From Apostichopus japonicus (Eukaryota; Echinodermata; Holothuroidea; Aspidochirotida; Stichopodidae): a DNA stretch of 64,000 nt. Shown here one piece after another: positions 60,709 to 64,000 of the stretch. The translations under genes and the position numbers were made by a program. Within the stretch, counting starts at the first letter, position 1. Every line of letters begins with the position of its first letter. The notes beneath the pieces were generated by a model. The model was given only the letters and a program-made list of their open reading frames with translations. It ran no database searches and had not been told where the DNA came from. Location: contig NC_092567.1 in NCBI RefSeq assembly GCF_037975245.1, positions 12,064,376 to 12,128,375 on the forward strand, read 5' to 3'.

Positions 60709-60945
60709 CTAAACACCATTGGGCGAGGGCAGCATTGACCTTTGCCCGACTTCGACCAATCGCAAATTTCCCTTTAAGGTAAATAACACATCTCGGCAAC
60801 GATGACATAGATCATTAATATGTTGCTTCCATGATACATTTTCATCAATAATTAATCCTAAGTATTTTGTGAAATGTGATTTCAAAATATGAAATACCCT
60901 CAAGTGAAAAAATATCGTAACAGTAATGACTATTATTAAGAGCAA
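60709..60945 (-). pseudogene. LINE reverse transcriptase fragment (C-terminal part of RT domain)
   Basis: The minus-strand frame contains KYLGLIIDENVSWKQHIND and LCHRC, matching the 'kYLGl.iD..LsWk.HI..l..k' motif that closes the RT domain of many non-LTR retrotransposons (CR1/Jockey-like clades). Upstream and downstream RT and endonuclease regions are not readable in frame. The 137-codon minus frame just beyond (61022-61435) may be part of the same decayed element but has no clear motif. A dead fragment. Confidence 0.7.
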
Positions 60946-61435
60946 GGAAATTGTGTTGCTGGTTTGTTAAATGTGTAAAGTTAATGTGCTTGCGTCAACT
61001 TGCATCAATAAATTTACTAAACTATGTATTCTTATGTAATCTATTGTATTTGTCTATTATCTTTATTTCTCCCGGGATGGTGGCATTGGCAGGGTCCGTG
61101 CAGCTTACCAGTAAAGTCAGCTCCTCTTCTCTTAGTTTTGACTTTTTCGGAAAAGCTTCCATTCTGAAAATAATTTGCTTGTGTTTTCTTACGTTTACTG
61201 CATTGATTATATACTGTTTAGGTCTATTTATATCCGGAATGATTCTGCTAACAAGCAGGATCACGACTCGATAACACTTTGTTGCCAAGTTAATCATTTG
61301 GTATTTTAAAGAAACAATGAGACTATAGCTTTGATCATTAATTCTGGTTGGAAGGGTAATAGAGTACGGTCGGATTCGTCCAACAAGGCAACATACGGAA
61401 ACGTTGTACTCAAAGCCGAAGTCTTCTTTGTACAA

Positions 61436-64000
61436 ACCCTTTGGCCAGCAACGGCAAATCGTTATTTTTCAAAAGGTTGCTTTTACCCAACATCGTAGAG
61501 TCTGTATCATTTGTATTTTTTTTTATCAAACTCAACCCACAGGGTAAAATAAAATTATCAAAGGAACTTTAAAATTCCGCTTGGTAATATGAAATTAGTA
61601 AATGTTCATAATTTTATGTAGTTAACAAGTGGTTAAATGTTGTATAAATAACTGCTGGAACAGCAGCAGACGTATGAAGAACACACGTATTTGTTTATGA
61701 ATTATAAATAAGGTTCTCATTCGACTACTAAACAATTATACTACATGCCAACCTTACGCATTACCAGTTGAATCCCTCTGCCAAATCTAACGAGGTACAG
61801 GTACGACCCTTGCAATGTCATCTGCGAATTAATAACGTCACACATCCGGAGACTGTGCAGTCTAATTTCTTCAATACCGCCTTAATTCCCATTGGGTTAA
61901 CATATCAAAAACAATATCAAAACCACCGGGTCCCAGTGAAAGGATATATAGACGTCACAGATAACAGTGCCTTACAGCTGAAAGTTTATCTTTGTAATAA
62001 GGAAGAGACCCTTCTCTTTTCATTATTACAATTGTGATTTTTTTTTGAGTAAATGTGTTGCACTCATGTCAATCTAACACCTCCCACTATCCAACAGTTT
62101 GCTCCTCCTAACCCCCCCCCCCCCCTCCCTTCCCCGATACCGCCTTCTTCCGCCATTGCTTACAAGTGTAGTACTCCAAAGTCCTGAAGGCCAATGAACA
62201 TTCGAACATAACATATCGAGAGTAGTTACACATATATATGCTGTTAGAAATCTTCCTTTATCTCTATCGACGCTGCACAGCAGGGAATTATTACGATTCA
62301 CTTACTGAAGGAACCGGCGAGTTGTAGTCACGTCAAATGATGTTAATCTAGTTGACAATGCACATACTCAACTTGATAAATTTGGCCAAGATATGAATAG
62401 AGCGTATACTTGACAACTCTATCAAAATCATATCTTTGACTTGTTGCCAAGTTACGTGAAACACACCAAACTCGATTTGTGTTATCATTTTCGTCAAGCG
62501 GTAACTTTAGCGTAAACTCGTCAGCTCAACAAAAATATACAACTTTTAAGTGTTTTGAAGAACTCGCATGTCCCTTCAGAACCACTGTAGATTTGTCACC
62601 AGTGTCGTAAATATATGATATTACATGCGGCGAATATTGTATATTGTCATAGCATTCCTACACGCACGCTACGATAACGTGATTTGTATTTTGAAATCTA
62701 CTAAACTTTTTCACCGAAGTCTCAGACGAGAAAAGTATGTTTTATCATGACGAGTAATTCCAGTAATCACCCGCTGTTTATTGAATTTCCAAATAGTCTG
62801 AAAAGTTCCATTGCGGGGCCAGGGCGCGATTTTTTTCCCGAAAAGGTTTGCAAATACTGAGTTTTCATCTAATCAGATTGCTCTGAACGTCAGCATCAAT
62901 AATGACCATCACTAGATAGACAGTTGGAAGACAAACACTGAATCAGAGGAATGATAAGGTCCATGGGTCTTAAATGTCAAAACATGAATGAGTTCATTGA
63001 CGTCACTGAAACATGGTGCTTAAGCTGAACAGATGCAATTTTGATGGTGGTTGTCCTGTAACACTTAGTTAAGTTTAGTTACGGGGTTGCCTTCTAAACG
63101 TCCTAACTTTACCTTTAATGCTTGGATCACTTGTTGACCTAACTTATGATACATACGCTACATTGTAAGATTCGTGAGCCGTTCTATTGAAATCGGATTT
63201 CGATTTGTGGAATGGATACACTAAAATCACAAGTCTTAAATGAATATACGCAAACATGACAGCAGCAGTAGTTTGAAATGATACAATACGTGAGTGTATT
63301 GCGCGACTAGATTAGGACTACAGTAAGTCTGCAATTTTCCTGTCTAAAATTTGGTAAATGGCTTGCGAATAATCAAGGCTTAATTTACACGACTTTTATG
63401 TTGAATCATATGTTTCTCCATTGGGTTAGATCATTTATAGAGGAAACTATTGAATATACACAGTACATATAGGACTAAACAGGATAGGCCGAAGCTCAAG
63501 TGAGGGGTGAAGAATGCTGGGTAACCGTCATCAATGACTGATATCCTTGAAAGAATTATTTTTGGTGGAGAGGAAGTTGGTCCTTTTATTGAGTCAAAGT
63601 ATAGACACAAGCTACTAATAATAATCAATCCTGTCATCTCGACAAAAGTTCTGAGCAATTTTAAGAAGTGGTTTCAGAAGGGGATAGGAGTGGGGTGGGG
63701 GGGGGGGGTAGGGTAAAAACTGAACTGTTTTTGCATCACAACACAGTTCTCAAATGTCCATACTGCATAGTGTGCAGTATGGTAGCCTATACTTCCGTCA
63801 CTGCACTGTGTTCACCTTAATACATATATGCCTACAGCACATGTGTGATGCACCATGTACGAAACTGTTACGGTGCTATGTTATCGATAAATGGCTTCAC
63901 AGAAAACTTCGATCAAACGTCGATAGTAGATCATACAATCTAACAAACTAGGGTGCTTAATATATAAACCAGTTCCAAAGATATCTACATATACTCACTG
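61436..64000. other. Intergenic AT-rich DNA, no supported gene
   Basis: Contains a C run (about 62115) followed by 'ccgccttcttccgccattg' (a degraded MITE end), a G run (about 63698), and short frames without motif. 61768-62037 is an 89-codon open frame of unknown meaning. Confidence 0.5.

Noticed and set aside
61768-62037. 89-codon frame starting MNPSAKSNEVQV
   Set aside because: Looks somewhat protein-like, but has no recognised motif and no partner exon; evidence insufficient.

Overview
This window looks like intron-rich, AT-rich animal nuclear DNA from a marine invertebrate. An invertebrate deuterostome such as an echinoderm is my best guess, but it rests only on repeat style: long poly-G/poly-C runs, CAGTGGCGG-type hAT ends, and the 'ggtcatttggggtcac' tandem repeat. 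No ORF is long, there is no operon-like packing, and I found no rRNA, tRNA or CRISPR array.

Two sets of spliced + strand exons emerge when splice sites are read together with frame. The first (3675 to about 42.9 kb) has exons at 3675-3751, 18872-18933, 29395-29430, 32608-32652, 40382-40471 and 41080-41131. A 3'UTR exon starts at 42594 and AATAAA lies at 42913. The joined frame stays open through every junction. It encodes the C-terminal part of an unrecognised protein: a short Trp/Tyr-rich segment, an acidic Ser/Asp/Glu linker made of 12- and 15-codon micro-exons, a polar linker, and a basic tail ending in C-T-V-S, a textbook CaaX prenylation box. The second set (50031-50090, 54481-54588, 55734-55904) is also phase 0 throughout and ends in TGA. 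It may be a second gene or alternative 3' exons of the first. I recognise neither family.

Most of the rest is mobile DNA, and several copies can be delimited to the base by terminal inverted repeats (TIRs) plus target-site duplications (TSDs): 8633-12160 (3.5 kb, 6-bp TSD, ends packed with ACGTACGTACGT palindromes); 14598-15185; 21879-22898 (8-bp TSD); 24446-25600 (TAA TSD, PIF/Harbinger type); 33164-35043 (hAT-like, 6-bp TSD); 35173-35947; and a nest at 50974-53119 that holds 51113-52224, which holds 51492-51875, plus a separate insertion at 52267-52778. Coding relics include the broken C-terminus of a hAT transposase (13985-14372), a hAT-like 5' leader and start (16216-16522), a Myb/SANT-like domain (36394-36582) and a LINE reverse-transcriptase fragment on the minus strand (60709-60945).

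Tandem arrays are abundant. They include the 22-bp palindrome array, a CCTGGTTAAT minisatellite, a 21-bp array at 26.7 kb, a nearly perfect 413-bp duplication at 27.84-28.68 kb, a CRE-like TGACGTCA array, a 52-bp array in the last intron, and a 13-copy GTTACGTAA array just downstream of the first gene. The stretches between these features hold no gene I can support.
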